Origin: Pseudomonas svalbardensis
Lineage (GTDB): Bacteria > Pseudomonadota > Gammaproteobacteria > Pseudomonadales > Pseudomonadaceae
Direction of reading: 5' to 3'
Assembly: GCF_030053115.1 (NCBI RefSeq)
Contig: NZ_CP125619.1
Coordinates: 4,103,501-4,167,500, forward strand
DNA length: 64,000 nucleotides
Shown: in pieces, positions 50,420-59,669 of the stretch
Layout of the letters: every line of letters starts with the position of its first letter
Numbering within the stretch: the stretch's first letter is position 1
Position numbers and translations under genes: made by a program
Notes under the pieces: generated by a model
Databases searched by the model: none
Seen by the model: the letters and a program-made list of their open reading frames with translations, nothing else
Told to the model about the DNA's origin: nothing

Positions 50420-51562
50420 TCATATCCAATTTACATAAAACTGTACCAGCGCCGCGGCAAGATCTGCCTGCAAAGCCTGTTCCAGACACCACGCTTCGGC
50501 GTGTTTTTGCAGTTCTGGCCAGTGTTTTCGGGTCGATTGCCAGTGCCCGGTCATATTGTCACCCGCATTCCACACGCGCCAAAGACCACTGATCGCCTCG
50601 CGGGCAGGCTCGGACAGGCCTTTGGTGTACAGAGCGAGGAAGGCGTCGAGCTTTTCCAGGTGGATGTCTTCGTCCTGCTGATAAATGTGCCAGAGCAGCG
50701 GCCGCCCCGCCCATTGGGCGCGGACAAAGGAATCTTCACCGCGCACGGCATTGAAATCGCAGCACCAGAGCAGGTGATCGTATTGATCCTGTCGGACAAA
50801 CGGCAGCACTTGCACGGTCAATTCACCGCGCACATGCACCGCGCCGGCCACCAGACCCTCCACACCGAGCCAACGTTCGACGTCCCCAAGAATCCTGCCT
50901 TCGGGCACTAGCAGATGAGTGGGCGTCGAGTCGGCAGCCATTGCCTCGAGCCAACTGGCCAGCCCGTTATTTTCGTAGGCAAACAGCGAGATCAACTGCG
51001 CACCTTGCGCGCGATCAATCCCCAAACCTTGCAGGAATTCTCGCTGCGCCTCGGGGTTTTGCTGAAACTGCTGACGACGCTCAAGCAATCCGCTTTCACG
51101 CAGCAAGCCACCGGTGCCCTTCTGAAACCCCGGAAAGAAAAAGAATTTCTGTACGCTCTTGTACTTCACCGACGGCAAGCCGTGGCAGCCGACGATCCAG
51201 TCCTCGGCACTCAGATAGTCGAGATTCATCCACAGCGGCGGTTTTTCCCGCTCGGCCATGGCCTCCATGTAAGCACTCGGCAATTGGCAGGCGAACGCGG
51301 CGATCACCACATCAGCGGCTTCAGTGGGCTGCCAGTCGGCCGTCCACTGACGCACTTCGACGCCCTGCTGCCATTGCTGTGAGGCGTTGATGTCAACTTC
51401 CGGGCACAAGCGCTCGAAGGCCCGCAGATCATCGACCCACAGACGCACCGCCACCGAATGTTCGGCCACCAGTTGTCGGGCCAGACGCCAGGTCACGCCG
51501 ATGTCGCCAAAGTTGTCGACCACCGCGCAGAAAATATCCCAGCGGGCTTTCATTTCAGGCAT
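50420..51562 (-). CDS. earP: EF-P arginine rhamnosyltransferase
   Basis: A 380-residue GT-B-fold protein (formerly DUF2331) that transfers rhamnose from dTDP-rhamnose to Arg32 of EF-P. WDIFCAVVDNFGDIGVTWRLARQL is the N-terminal block with the catalytic aspartates, and the C-terminal nucleotide-sugar region includes DQYDHLLWCCDFNAVRGEDSFVRAQWAGRP. It starts at MPEMKARWD, with GGAG upstream; the ATG three codons later is also possible. Adjacent to efp, its substrate. Confidence 0.95.
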   Translation of the reverse strand: MPEMKARWDIFCAVVDNFGDIGVTWRLARQLVAEHSVAVRLWVDDLRAFERLCPEVDINASQQWQQGVEVRQWTADWQPTEAADVVIAAFACQLPSAYMEAMAEREKPPLWMNLDYLSAEDWIVGCHGLPSVKYKSVQKFFFFPGFQKGTGGLLRESGLLERRQQFQQNPEAQREFLQGLGIDRAQGAQLISLFAYENNGLASWLEAMAADSTPTHLLVPEGRILGDVERWLGVEGLVAGAVHVRGELTVQVLPFVRQDQYDHLLWCCDFNAVRGEDSFVRAQWAGRPLLWHIYQQDEDIHLEKLDAFLALYTKGLSEPAREAISGLWRVWNAGDNMTGHWQSTRKHWPELQKHAEAWCLEQALQADLAAALVQFYVNWI

Positions 51563-51686
51563 TCCAGGCTCCCGTTGGCAAAGGTGCCGATTGTCCTCAT
51601 AAATTACCCCGTGCAGAAGAGCCGACGGCGATTAATCTTCATGCGACAATCGCCACTCGCCCGCGACCACCCGCCAGGAGGCAGCC

Positions 51687-52097
51687 ATGCCCTACCGTCC
51701 CAATCCGCGCCGCCCGTTGCCGATCCAGCTCAGCGCCTTGCAACTGACCGGCAGCATTGCCCTGGGTGTGTGGCTGGGGTTTATCGCGATCGCGCTGACG
51801 TGCTGGCTCGCCTCTCGACTGTTGTTCAGCGAGCAGCTGGCGCCCGTGGCTGAGGCCGTGCAGCAACTGGCCAAACCACCGGTGGTGGCACAACCGGTGC
51901 CGGACATTCCGCCGCAGAGCCCGTTGTTCGAACAGTACGAAGAGAACCTGCGCAAAAACGAGCAGCAGCAACGAATGGATCAGGCCCGCAGCACCGGCCG
52001 CAATCTGTCCAACCCGAAATGCCAGTTCTGGCTGCAACAGGACCAGACTGCGCCGAGCGAAAAAAGCCGCGCCAACGTCCTGCAATTTTGCGATTGA
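51687..52097 (+). CDS. Hypothetical single-span membrane protein
   Basis: A 136-residue protein with a basic N-terminus (MPYRPNPRRPLPIQ), one membrane segment (SIALGVWLGFIAIALTCWLAS), a Pro-rich region (KPPVVAQPVPDIPPQSP) and a Gln/Glu-rich C-terminal part with two cysteines (PKCQFWLQQ and LQFCD). GGAGG lies before the ATG. No family recognised. Followed by a Gre-like gene after 14 bp, so an operon is likely. Confidence 0.72.
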   Translation: MPYRPNPRRPLPIQLSALQLTGSIALGVWLGFIAIALTCWLASRLLFSEQLAPVAEAVQQLAKPPVVAQPVPDIPPQSPLFEQYEENLRKNEQQQRMDQARSTGRNLSNPKCQFWLQQDQTAPSEKSRANVLQFCD

Positions 52098-52111
52098 TCA
52101 AGAAGCTTTCT

Positions 52112-52594
52112 ATGCACAAGCCGACCGTCCACCAACTGATTCTCGACAAGCTGCGGATCGACCTCGACATCGCCGAGCGTGCCGCACAAACCGCTTACGA
52201 AACCGCGACCCACGAAGAAAACATCGCCGAGAACAAGTACGACACGCTAGGTCTGGAGGCGTCTTACCTGGCAGCAGGGCAGGCCAGACGGGTGGAAGAA
52301 ATCAGGCATTCACTGACGCTTTGCCAGAACCTGACGCTGCGGCCTTACGACGATCAGCGCGGCATCGAAGTCGGCGCCTTGCTCGGCCTGGAAGACGAAA
52401 AGGGTCGTGAGCAATGGTTGTTTCTGGCCCCCGACGCGGCGGGTTTGAAGGTCGACCTGGTGGGGCAATGGATTACCGTCATCACCCCTCGCTCACCGCT
52501 GGGCAAAAGCCTGCTGGGCAAGTTCGAAGGGGATGAGGTGGAGATTCTAGTGGCGGGTGCTCGGCAACAGTTTTCTGTCACCGAGGTGGTATAG
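52112..52594 (+). CDS. GreA/GreB-family transcription-factor-like protein
   Basis: A 160-residue protein: an N-terminal coiled-coil-like helix pair (LDKLRIDLDIAERAAQTAYETATHEENIAENKYDTLGLEASYLA) and a C-terminal FKBP-like region with ITVITPRSPLGKSLLGKFEGDEVEIL, the conserved GreA C-terminal block. The acidic tip of GreA is present as THEENIAENKYDT, so transcript cleavage or secondary-channel binding is plausible. Shorter and diverged from GreA/GreB. Confidence 0.82.
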   Translation: MHKPTVHQLILDKLRIDLDIAERAAQTAYETATHEENIAENKYDTLGLEASYLAAGQARRVEEIRHSLTLCQNLTLRPYDDQRGIEVGALLGLEDEKGREQWLFLAPDAAGLKVDLVGQWITVITPRSPLGKSLLGKFEGDEVEILVAGARQQFSVTEVV

Positions 52595-52603
52595 AAAGGA
52601 AGA

Positions 52604-53587
<984 letters not shown>

Positions 53588-53696
53588 TCAAAGCAGGTAG
53601 ACGCCACGGGCATCAGCGACGGTATATAACTATATTAATGGCTTGAAGAATAAATCTAGAACTTTTTTATCAAACTGCCACTATTCGTCTTCTGGT

Positions 53697-53728
53697 GTCC
53701 TGCCTCGTGAATACGCGAGGCAGGACAC
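53697..53728 (-). terminator. Hairpin after the universal stress gene
   Basis: GTGTCCTGCCTCG-TGAATA-CGCGAGGCAGGACAC forms a 12-nt stem that overlaps the stress-gene stop. It could end transcription; no strong T-run. Confidence 0.6.
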
Positions 53729-54231
53729 TAACGATCCCCTTGGCGACGACGTTCCACCAGCGGCACCAGATAGACCGGCACCCGAGACAGTTGCAGCACC
53801 CGCGCTGCAGTCCGGCCCAAAGGTGTTTCCGCGCCAGCACCATGGCTATGACTACCTACGATCAACAAATCCACGGAGAGTTTCTGCGCCTGGTCGAGAA
53901 TCACCTGTGACGGATCGCCTTGAAGCACCCGCACCGCTTGAATCCGCTCCAGATCCTGCGCCCCTTCATCCCCCAATTCTTCACGAAAGCTGTCGAGCAC
54001 CCGCTGCTCGATATTGGCAATCACCGTATTCAGGCCCTGACTGTGAAACTCGTTCAACGCTTGCTCATCGAGGTAACTCTGAAGCACCGATTCGGCGAAC
54101 AGCCCCATCGGCTCAACGGCGTGCACCACGTAGAGATCGGCATTGAATGTGCGCGCCAGCGCCAAGGCATGCTGCATTACCAAAGGTGCATACAGGCCGA
54201 GGTCAGTGGCGTACAACATAGAACGAATCAT
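53728..54231 (-). CDS. Universal stress protein family
   Basis: A 167-residue UspA-fold protein. The ATP-binding signature Gx2Gx9G(S/T) is partly visible in GSHSHGAGAETPLGRTAARVL, and MLYATDLGLYAPLVMQHAL is the N-terminal block. Role in stress is inferred from family. The short linker before cysB contains a GTGAATACGC...GAGGCAGGACAC hairpin (CCTGCCTCG/CGAGGCAGG). Confidence 0.9.
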   Translation of the reverse strand: MIRSMLYATDLGLYAPLVMQHALALARTFNADLYVVHAVEPMGLFAESVLQSYLDEQALNEFHSQGLNTVIANIEQRVLDSFREELGDEGAQDLERIQAVRVLQGDPSQVILDQAQKLSVDLLIVGSHSHGAGAETPLGRTAARVLQLSRVPVYLVPLVERRRQGDR

Positions 54232-54325
54232 ATGACCTCCTCGAGTGCCGACATGGCGGAGATTGATTCAGCTTAGCAGTGCCTTGGCGAGTACGACGTT
54301 TCGGGTAACGCGTTGAACCGTGGGC

Positions 54326-55231
54326 TTAAACCTTTTGCTCGTTGCTTATGCCGTGCGGCACGTGGCCGGTGGCGACCACCTCGCGGGCCAACTCGCAATG
54401 ACCGGCCTGATCGTCGAAAAACACGTCGGCGGCAAAGGCTTCAAGAAACGCTGACTTGGTCAGGCCGCCGAGAAACAGCGACTCGTCCAGACGAATGTCC
54501 CATTCGCGCAAGGTACGGATCACTCGCTCATGGGCGGGCGCCGATCGCGCGGTCACCAGCGCGGTGCGGATCGGACAGGCGTCTTCCGGGAACTCGCGTT
54601 GCAACAGATTGAGGGCCGCGAGGAAGCCTTTGAACGGCCCACCGCGCAATGGCTCGCGGGCGGCTTCACGCTCGCTGGCCTGAAACGCTTCCAGACCACC
54701 GGATTGATAGACCCGCTCCGATTCGTCGGAAAACAGCACCGCGTCACCATCGAAGGCAATGCGCAATTCATCACTGGCCGCACGGCTGGCGCCGCCCGAC
54801 AGAATGGTCGCCGCGGCGAACCCGGCATCCAGTGCACTGCGCACGTCTTCGGCATGCGTCGAGAGAAACAGGTCGCAGCCAAACGCCTTGAGGTACGGAT
54901 AAGGACTGCGCCCGCCGACAAACGCCGCGCGGGAAATCGCCAGGCCATAGTGGTGGATCGAATTGAAAACCCGCAGGCCGGTGTCGGCACTGTTGCGCGA
55001 CACCAGGATCACCTCGACCCGGGCGCGGCCAAGGTTGGTGTTCAAGTTGAGGAGTTTTTGTACCAACGGAAATGCATCACCGGGCTCGAGGATTTCGTCT
55101 TCGTGTTCGATCTGATATTGCCGATAGGCTTCGACGCCGCTCGACAGATAGACCTTGTGGCTTTCGCTCAGGTCGAACAGCGCACGCGAAGAAATCGCTA
55201 GCACCAGTTTGTCGTCGATAGTTTTTGCCAT
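54326..55231 (-). CDS. 5'-nucleotidase (cytosolic cN-I-like family)
   Basis: A 301-residue protein of the 5'-nucleotidase family PF06189. LVLAISSRALFDLSESH near the start gives an aspartate cluster, and VSRNSADTGLRVFNSI, LSTHAEDVRSALDAGFAAATIL and AVLFSDESERVY are conserved blocks. Expected to dephosphorylate nucleoside 5'-monophosphates; substrate preference unknown. It is followed by no operon partner; upstream gene panE-like lies 24 bp away on the same strand. Confidence 0.88.
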   Translation of the reverse strand: MAKTIDDKLVLAISSRALFDLSESHKVYLSSGVEAYRQYQIEHEDEILEPGDAFPLVQKLLNLNTNLGRARVEVILVSRNSADTGLRVFNSIHHYGLAISRAAFVGGRSPYPYLKAFGCDLFLSTHAEDVRSALDAGFAAATILSGGASRAASDELRIAFDGDAVLFSDESERVYQSGGLEAFQASEREAAREPLRGGPFKGFLAALNLLQREFPEDACPIRTALVTARSAPAHERVIRTLREWDIRLDESLFLGGLTKSAFLEAFAADVFFDDQAGHCELAREVVATGHVPHGISNEQKV

Positions 55232-55255
55232 GCCCTTCTCCCAAGGTTGATCGAC

Positions 55256-56212
55256 TCAAGTGTTACGTCGATCGATAAAACTCAAACTGCGATACAAGGC
55301 TTCGATTCGCGGCAACTCGCATCCTGCGGCCTTGGCTGCCGCCAGTGGCCGGGCGTAAATCGCATCCAGCTCAAGCGGTCGTTTGTGCAGAAAATCGTGG
55401 TACATGCTCGGCCAATAGTCCGGCATTTTCTCGGTCACCATGAACAGATGATCGGCATAACCGGCCGGTACGTCGTGACCGCAGGCGATTGCTCCCTGAA
55501 CCACTTCAGCCATCAGAGCCTTGATCAGTTCCCGACTGTCGGCATCGGCCATCAACGGCGTGGTGCTTGCCCCGAGCAGAACCGACAGACCGTTGTAGGG
55601 GATATTCCAGACCAGTTTTTGCCAGCGCGCCTGATGCAGGTTCGCCATGGCCTGGGAATCGATGCCGGCGGCGCGGAACAGCCCGGCGCCTTCCTCGACA
55701 ATCGCCATGCGCGCCTGCTCATCAGCTGCAGGGCCACTGTGATAGCCAACATTCACAGCGCCGAGCGCCTGATGGGTGATGACGCCTGGTCCTTCACGAT
55801 GAACGCAGATATAGCAGAGCCCACCGAGCACGTGCAGCGAATCGGGGAGCAACGCTCGCAGACTGTCTTCAACGTCCAGGCCATTTTGCATCAGCAGTAC
55901 TTTCGCATCGGGGGCGGCGGCTTGAATGATCGCTGGCGCCAGATCCGCGTTACTGGTGGTTTTCGCGCCCACGAGCAACCAGTCACAAGGCGGCATGTCT
56001 TCGGCACTCGAATAGACCTGAACCGGATTCAACGTCAGCGCGCCGTGCACCGCACTGTCGAGCTTCAACCCGCGCTCGGCCACCGCCGAAAACTCACTGC
56101 GCAACAGAAAATGCACATCGAAACCGACACGCGCCAGCATCAATCCGTAGAAACCGCCGATCGCGCCGGTTCCGATAATACCGATTGTCGGTTTGGTCAC
56201 TGCCCCCATCAT
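55256..56212 (-). CDS. Ketopantoate reductase-family (PanE-like) dehydrogenase
   Basis: A 318-residue NADPH-dependent 6-phosphogluconate-dehydrogenase-like protein. The dinucleotide site is GTGAIGGFYG; the catalytic lysine lies in the block RWQKLVWNIPYNGLSVLLG. It may reduce 2-dehydropantoate to pantoate for CoA synthesis, but paralogues of unclear substrate are common. Its start overlaps the thioredoxin-like gene stop by 4 bp, so coupling is likely; one codon ambiguity (56212 or 56209). Confidence 0.88.
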   Translation of the reverse strand: MMGAVTKPTIGIIGTGAIGGFYGLMLARVGFDVHFLLRSEFSAVAERGLKLDSAVHGALTLNPVQVYSSAEDMPPCDWLLVGAKTTSNADLAPAIIQAAAPDAKVLLMQNGLDVEDSLRALLPDSLHVLGGLCYICVHREGPGVITHQALGAVNVGYHSGPAADEQARMAIVEEGAGLFRAAGIDSQAMANLHQARWQKLVWNIPYNGLSVLLGASTTPLMADADSRELIKALMAEVVQGAIACGHDVPAGYADHLFMVTEKMPDYWPSMYHDFLHKRPLELDAIYARPLAAAKAAGCELPRIEALYRSLSFIDRRNT

Positions 56213-56580
56213 GGCAACTCCTCTGCAATTCGACTCAACGCCTGACCCACGGCAGCATTGAGCTCGGTGCCGGTCAGGCGCGATTTTAGTGCCCCGAAGA
56301 ATTCACCGTCGCGCACCACAAACAGCGCCGGCAAATAAAAAACCTGATAACGCTCGACCACCCCGCCATTGTTCCCGGCATCGATCCAGCACAACCGATC
56401 GACGTCCAGGTCGAGTCGTGGCAATTGCTCACGGGCAAAACGGCAACTGGCGCAGCCGACGCTGGTGAAAATAACCAGCGACACACCGCTCATCGCCAGC
56501 AGCCGTTGGTCGGCGTCGAAATCAGTCAGTTCCAATTCGACCACTATACTGGGTGAAACAATGTCAGATGGCCGACACAT
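56209..56580 (-). CDS. Thioredoxin-like protein
   Basis: About 123 residues with a thioredoxin fold. The active site is reduced to GCASCRFAREQLP (CASC instead of CGPC) and the cis-proline follows in YLPALFVVRDG. It may reduce disulfides or act as a redox partner of the adjacent reductase. The start is uncertain: ATG at 56595, ATG at 56580 or GTG at 56544 all keep the domain. 13 bp divergent from the PilZ gene. Confidence 0.8.
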   Translation of the reverse strand: MCRPSDIVSPSIVVELELTDFDADQRLLAMSGVSLVIFTSVGCASCRFAREQLPRLDLDVDRLCWIDAGNNGGVVERYQVFYLPALFVVRDGEFFGALKSRLTGTELNAAVGQALSRIAEELP

Positions 56581-56593
56581 GGAGTCCGTGTTC

Positions 56594-57037
56594 ATGGGAC
56601 GTTTTATTCCTCACCCTGACGATGTGCCCGTCGAATTAACGTTGCTCAAACCTGAGTGTATTTCACGGCAACAGCTGCACACTATCAGCCTCGGGGGCAT
56701 GGCTTGCAATTATCACCGGGCGTGGCGCCACGGTACGGCGCTGGAAATTCGCATGCCGACCTTGAACCCCGACATGCGTTTTCTGGGCTATGTAGCCTGG
56801 TGCCTGCGACGCAAGCGCGGCTATCTGGTAGGCATTGCCTTCGTTGACGAACAGATGATGTTCAGTGCCCGAATGGGCGAGCAGGTGTGCCAGATCGAAC
56901 GTTACTGCCGCCTGCATGACGCGCATGACGATCTGCAGGAAACTCAGGCCCTGGCCCTCGAATGGGTCCAGGAGCATGCCGACGAGTTCTCTCACGAGAC
57001 GGTTCGCAGGGCATTTGCGCAGGTTGTGCTGGATTAG
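56594..57037 (+). CDS. PilZ-domain protein (degenerate motif)
   Basis: A 147-residue protein. MGRFIPHPDDVPVELTLL, then TISLGGMACN, gives the [D/N]xSxxG half of a PilZ c-di-GMP receptor, but the RxxxR half is not apparent (HPDDVPVEL stands there), so c-di-GMP binding is doubtful. The rest, with GYLVGIAFVDEQMMFSARMGEQVCQIERY, is not recognised. GGAG lies nine bases before the ATG. Divergent from the thioredoxin-like gene. Confidence 0.75.
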   Translation: MGRFIPHPDDVPVELTLLKPECISRQQLHTISLGGMACNYHRAWRHGTALEIRMPTLNPDMRFLGYVAWCLRRKRGYLVGIAFVDEQMMFSARMGEQVCQIERYCRLHDAHDDLQETQALALEWVQEHADEFSHETVRRAFAQVVLD

Positions 57038-57219
57038 GAGGGGCATCCTCAATGGGTTTACCCGCGGAAACTAATTGAGAATGCCCGTTAAACCGGTGTC
57101 TGCCCATTGTCGAGCCACGGTGTAACGCGCTAAGGTTCTGCTCCCCGACGCGCTTAATTTGCTGTGCTCCGCCGCGCGGGTTCGCTGGCGGCCGGCACCC
57201 GTGACCTGACGAGTAAACG

Positions 57220-58296
57220 ATGGCTGATTTACCGATCAACGACCTAAACGTCGCTTCCAACGAGACGCTGATCACTCCCGATCAGCTCAAGCGTGATATC
57301 CCTCTGAGCGACGCTGCCCTGCGCACCGTCACCAAGGGCCGCGAAGTCATTCGCAACATTCTTGATGGCACCGACCACCGCCTGTTTGTTGTCATCGGGC
57401 CTTGCTCGATCCACGACATCAAGGCGGCCCACGAATACGCCGAGCGCCTGAAGACGCTTGCGGCCGAAGTGTCCGATACCCTGTATCTGGTCATGCGCGT
57501 GTATTTCGAGAAGCCACGCACCACCGTCGGCTGGAAAGGTTTGATCAACGATCCGTACCTGGACGACTCCTTCAAGATTCAGGACGGTCTGCATATCGGT
57601 CGTCAATTGTTGCTGGACCTGGCCGAGATGGGCCTGCCGACCGCAACTGAAGCCCTAGACCCGATCTCCCCACAGTACTTGCAGGACCTGATCAGTTGGT
57701 CGGCCATTGGTGCGCGCACCACCGAATCCCAGACTCACCGTGAAATGGCCTCCGGCCTGTCCTCGGCCGTCGGCTTCAAGAACGGCACCGACGGCGGCTT
57801 GACGGTCGCGATCAACGCCCTGCAATCGGTTTCCAGCCCTCACCGCTTCCTGGGTATCAACCAGGAAGGTGGCGTGTCGATCGTCACCACCAAGGGCAAT
57901 GCCTACGGTCACGTGGTACTGCGCGGCGGCAACGGCAAGCCGAACTACGATTCGGTCAGCGTCGCGCTCTGCGAGCAAGCCCTGAACAAAGCGAAGATCA
58001 AGCCGAACATCATGGTCGATTGCAGCCACGCCAACTCCAACAAGGACCCGGCCTTGCAACCGCTGGTGATGGAGAACGTCGCCAACCAGATCCTCGAAGG
58101 CAACCAGTCGATCATCGGCCTGATGGTCGAAAGTCACCTGAACTGGGGCTGCCAGGCGATCCCGAAAGACCTCGCCGACCTGCAATACGGCGTGTCGATC
58201 ACCGATGCCTGCATCGACTGGTCCGCCACCGAAAACACCTTGCGCAGCATGCATGCCAAGCTCAAGGACGTGCTGCCGAAACGCGATCGCAGCTGA
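57220..58296 (+). CDS. Class I DAHP synthase
   Basis: A 358-residue aldolase-type 3-deoxy-7-phosphoheptulonate synthase of the AroF/G/H family. Motifs: GPCSIHD, VMRVYFEKPRTTVGWKG, GLPTATEALDP, GARTTESQTHRE and DCSHANSNK (metal and phosphate ligands). Feedback type (Phe, Tyr or Trp) was not assigned. A class II enzyme for the same reaction is encoded at 41657. A terminator follows. Confidence 0.96.
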   Translation: MADLPINDLNVASNETLITPDQLKRDIPLSDAALRTVTKGREVIRNILDGTDHRLFVVIGPCSIHDIKAAHEYAERLKTLAAEVSDTLYLVMRVYFEKPRTTVGWKGLINDPYLDDSFKIQDGLHIGRQLLLDLAEMGLPTATEALDPISPQYLQDLISWSAIGARTTESQTHREMASGLSSAVGFKNGTDGGLTVAINALQSVSSPHRFLGINQEGGVSIVTTKGNAYGHVVLRGGNGKPNYDSVSVALCEQALNKAKIKPNIMVDCSHANSNKDPALQPLVMENVANQILEGNQSIIGLMVESHLNWGCQAIPKDLADLQYGVSITDACIDWSATENTLRSMHAKLKDVLPKRDRS

Positions 58297-58312
58297 TCGC
58301 TTTTCGCTGCAC

Positions 58313-58347
58313 AAAAAAACGCCGGGCTTAACCCGGCGTTTTTTTAT
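58313..58347. terminator. Bidirectional terminator after the class I DAHP synthase
   Basis: AAAAAAACGCCGGG-CTTAA-CCCGGCGTTTTTTT, perfect stem, with A-run and T-run, between convergent genes. Confidence 0.95.
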
Positions 58348-58366
58348 GTGTTCGATTCTTTAAAAG

Positions 58367-58654
58367 CTACTGGCTCAGCTTGGCCGCGTGCCGCTGGTGG
58401 CGCTCCATGTAGCGTTCCACGTAGGAACACGATGGAATGACGGTGTAACCCATTTCTTCAGCGTACTCCAACGCCTTCTCGGTCAAGGCTGCCGCAATGC
58501 CGCGACCACGTAGCGCGTTGGGCACAAAGGTGCGATAGATATCCAGGGTCTGTTTCCCCAGATCCATATAGGTCAGGTAGGCACGATGACCGTCCACATT
58601 GGTCTCGAACTGATGACCAGCCTGGTCATGGTGGATGGACAACGCCTCGCTCAT
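58367..58654 (-). CDS. Small GNAT-like acetyltransferase (YjdJ type)
   Basis: A 95-residue minimal N-acetyltransferase (GCN5-related, PF14542). RTFVPNALRGRGIAAALTEKALEYA holds the acetyl-CoA pyrophosphate-binding R/QxxGxG/A motif, and a short C-terminal strand CSYVERYMERH ends the fold. Substrate unknown. ATG at 58654 gives family length; 22 upstream codons are not conserved. Confidence 0.87.
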   Translation of the reverse strand: MSEALSIHHDQAGHQFETNVDGHRAYLTYMDLGKQTLDIYRTFVPNALRGRGIAAALTEKALEYAEEMGYTVIPSCSYVERYMERHQRHAAKLSQ

Positions 58655-59293
58655 CACTACTCCTCGCGGGTCTGGAATTCTGACCCCTACCTTACCGATG
58701 TTTTTCCGGCGAAGGAACATCTACGCCACCCCGTGCCTGAATGGACACCGAGAAGAGCTGCACCAATCTCGCGCAACCGAGCACGTATCAAATAGTAGGC
58801 ACTATTGGCAGAAATGCTCAAGGTACGCTCGTCATCACGCTGGGGGCGGGGGTGCTGCTCCGGGTTACGCAGAGACGGCTCGACCAAGATCTCTGAAGGT
58901 CGACAGCCTGAACATTGCCGGATGTTGAGACTTAAGACGAGCGCCCTTTGTTAAAGTCACCTGAACATGGAGAAAGATATGAGAGGCGCCACGCAAAATC
59001 CGAACAAAAGTGTGGACGAATCCATCTAGACAGACTTTAGCCAAGACTCGGAAAAGAGCGGTGAGCGCGCGGAACTTTTCTTCGGCGGCTCGCTCAGCTC
59101 GGGCCTCCCAGCTGGATATTTTTTAAACAATGCAGTTAAAAGTTGCTCGAAAAAGAATCAACGCCTACAATTTTTTTGGCTTCTTGCTTTACGTCAGTTT
59201 ACTTACGACAAGTAATGGGTAGTATGTACGCCGGCTATTTCCTCACTCTGAGGAGACAGCTAACTTAATAGAAAGTCCTTGAAGGGGAACACG
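58655..59293. other. 639-bp spacer before oprI
   Basis: No gene I can support. A 20-codon frame starting at 58963 is short and has no clear site. A+T-rich DNA from about 59110 to 59290 holds the likely oprI promoter (TTTACT and TAGTAT with a 16-bp spacer at 59202-59229) and a GAGGAG leader element. The part from 59040 to 59130 is G+C-rich with a GAGCGG/CCGCTC-like stem. A small RNA or a regulatory leader is possible but unproven. Confidence 0.5.
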
Positions 59294-59545
59294 ATGAACA
59301 ACGTTCTGAAATTCTCTGCTCTGGCTCTGGCCGCAGTTCTGGCTACCGGTTGCAGCAGCGTATCGAAAGAAACCGAAGCACGTCTGACCGCTACTGAAGA
59401 CGCAGCAGCTCGCTCCCAGGCTCGTGCAGACGAAGCTTACCGTAAAGCTGATGAAGCTCTGGCTGCTGCTCAAAAAGCACAACAGACTGCTGACGAAGCT
59501 AACGAGCGTGCTCTGCGCATGCTGGACAAAGCTAGCCGCAAGTAA
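59294..59545 (+). CDS. oprI: Major outer-membrane lipoprotein OprI
   Basis: An 83-residue lipoprotein. The lipobox is LATGC with Cys20; the mature part is an alpha-helical heptad-repeat region (Ala-rich, with [21 protein letters not shown]), like Lpp. It ends in Lys (ASRK), the residue used in Lpp for attachment to peptidoglycan. GAAGGGGAAC precedes the ATG. Very abundant in the family; own promoter and terminator. Confidence 0.96.
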   Translation: MNNVLKFSALALAAVLATGCSSVSKETEARLTATEDAAARSQARADEAYRKADEALAAAQKAQQTADEANERALRMLDKASRK

Positions 59546-59568
59546 TAATCTTTCGGGATTGTTATCAA

Positions 59569-59599
59569 GCCGACCCATTTTTTGGGTCGGCTTTTTTAT
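59569..59599 (+). terminator. Rho-independent terminator of oprI
   Basis: GCCGACCC-ATTTTTT-GGGTCGGC stem followed by a T-run, 23 bp after the stop. Confidence 0.93.
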
Positions 59600-59623
59600 T
59601 GCCCGCTATTTCGTACCGGCAAT

Positions 59624-59662
59624 AAAAAACCCGCCGACGCGGTCAGCATCGGCGGGTTCCTT
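59624..59662 (-). terminator. Terminator of the L,D-transpeptidase gene
   Basis: On the minus strand GAACCCGCCGAT-GCTGACC-GCGTCGGCGGGTTTTTT; stem with a T-run just past the stop. Confidence 0.88.
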
Positions 59663-59669
59663 TCAAGCA

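Noticed and set aside
58687..58887. 66-codon minus-strand frame upstream of the GNAT gene
   Set aside because: Starts at TTG with no ribosome site, overlaps the GNAT promoter, and shows no recognisable domain.
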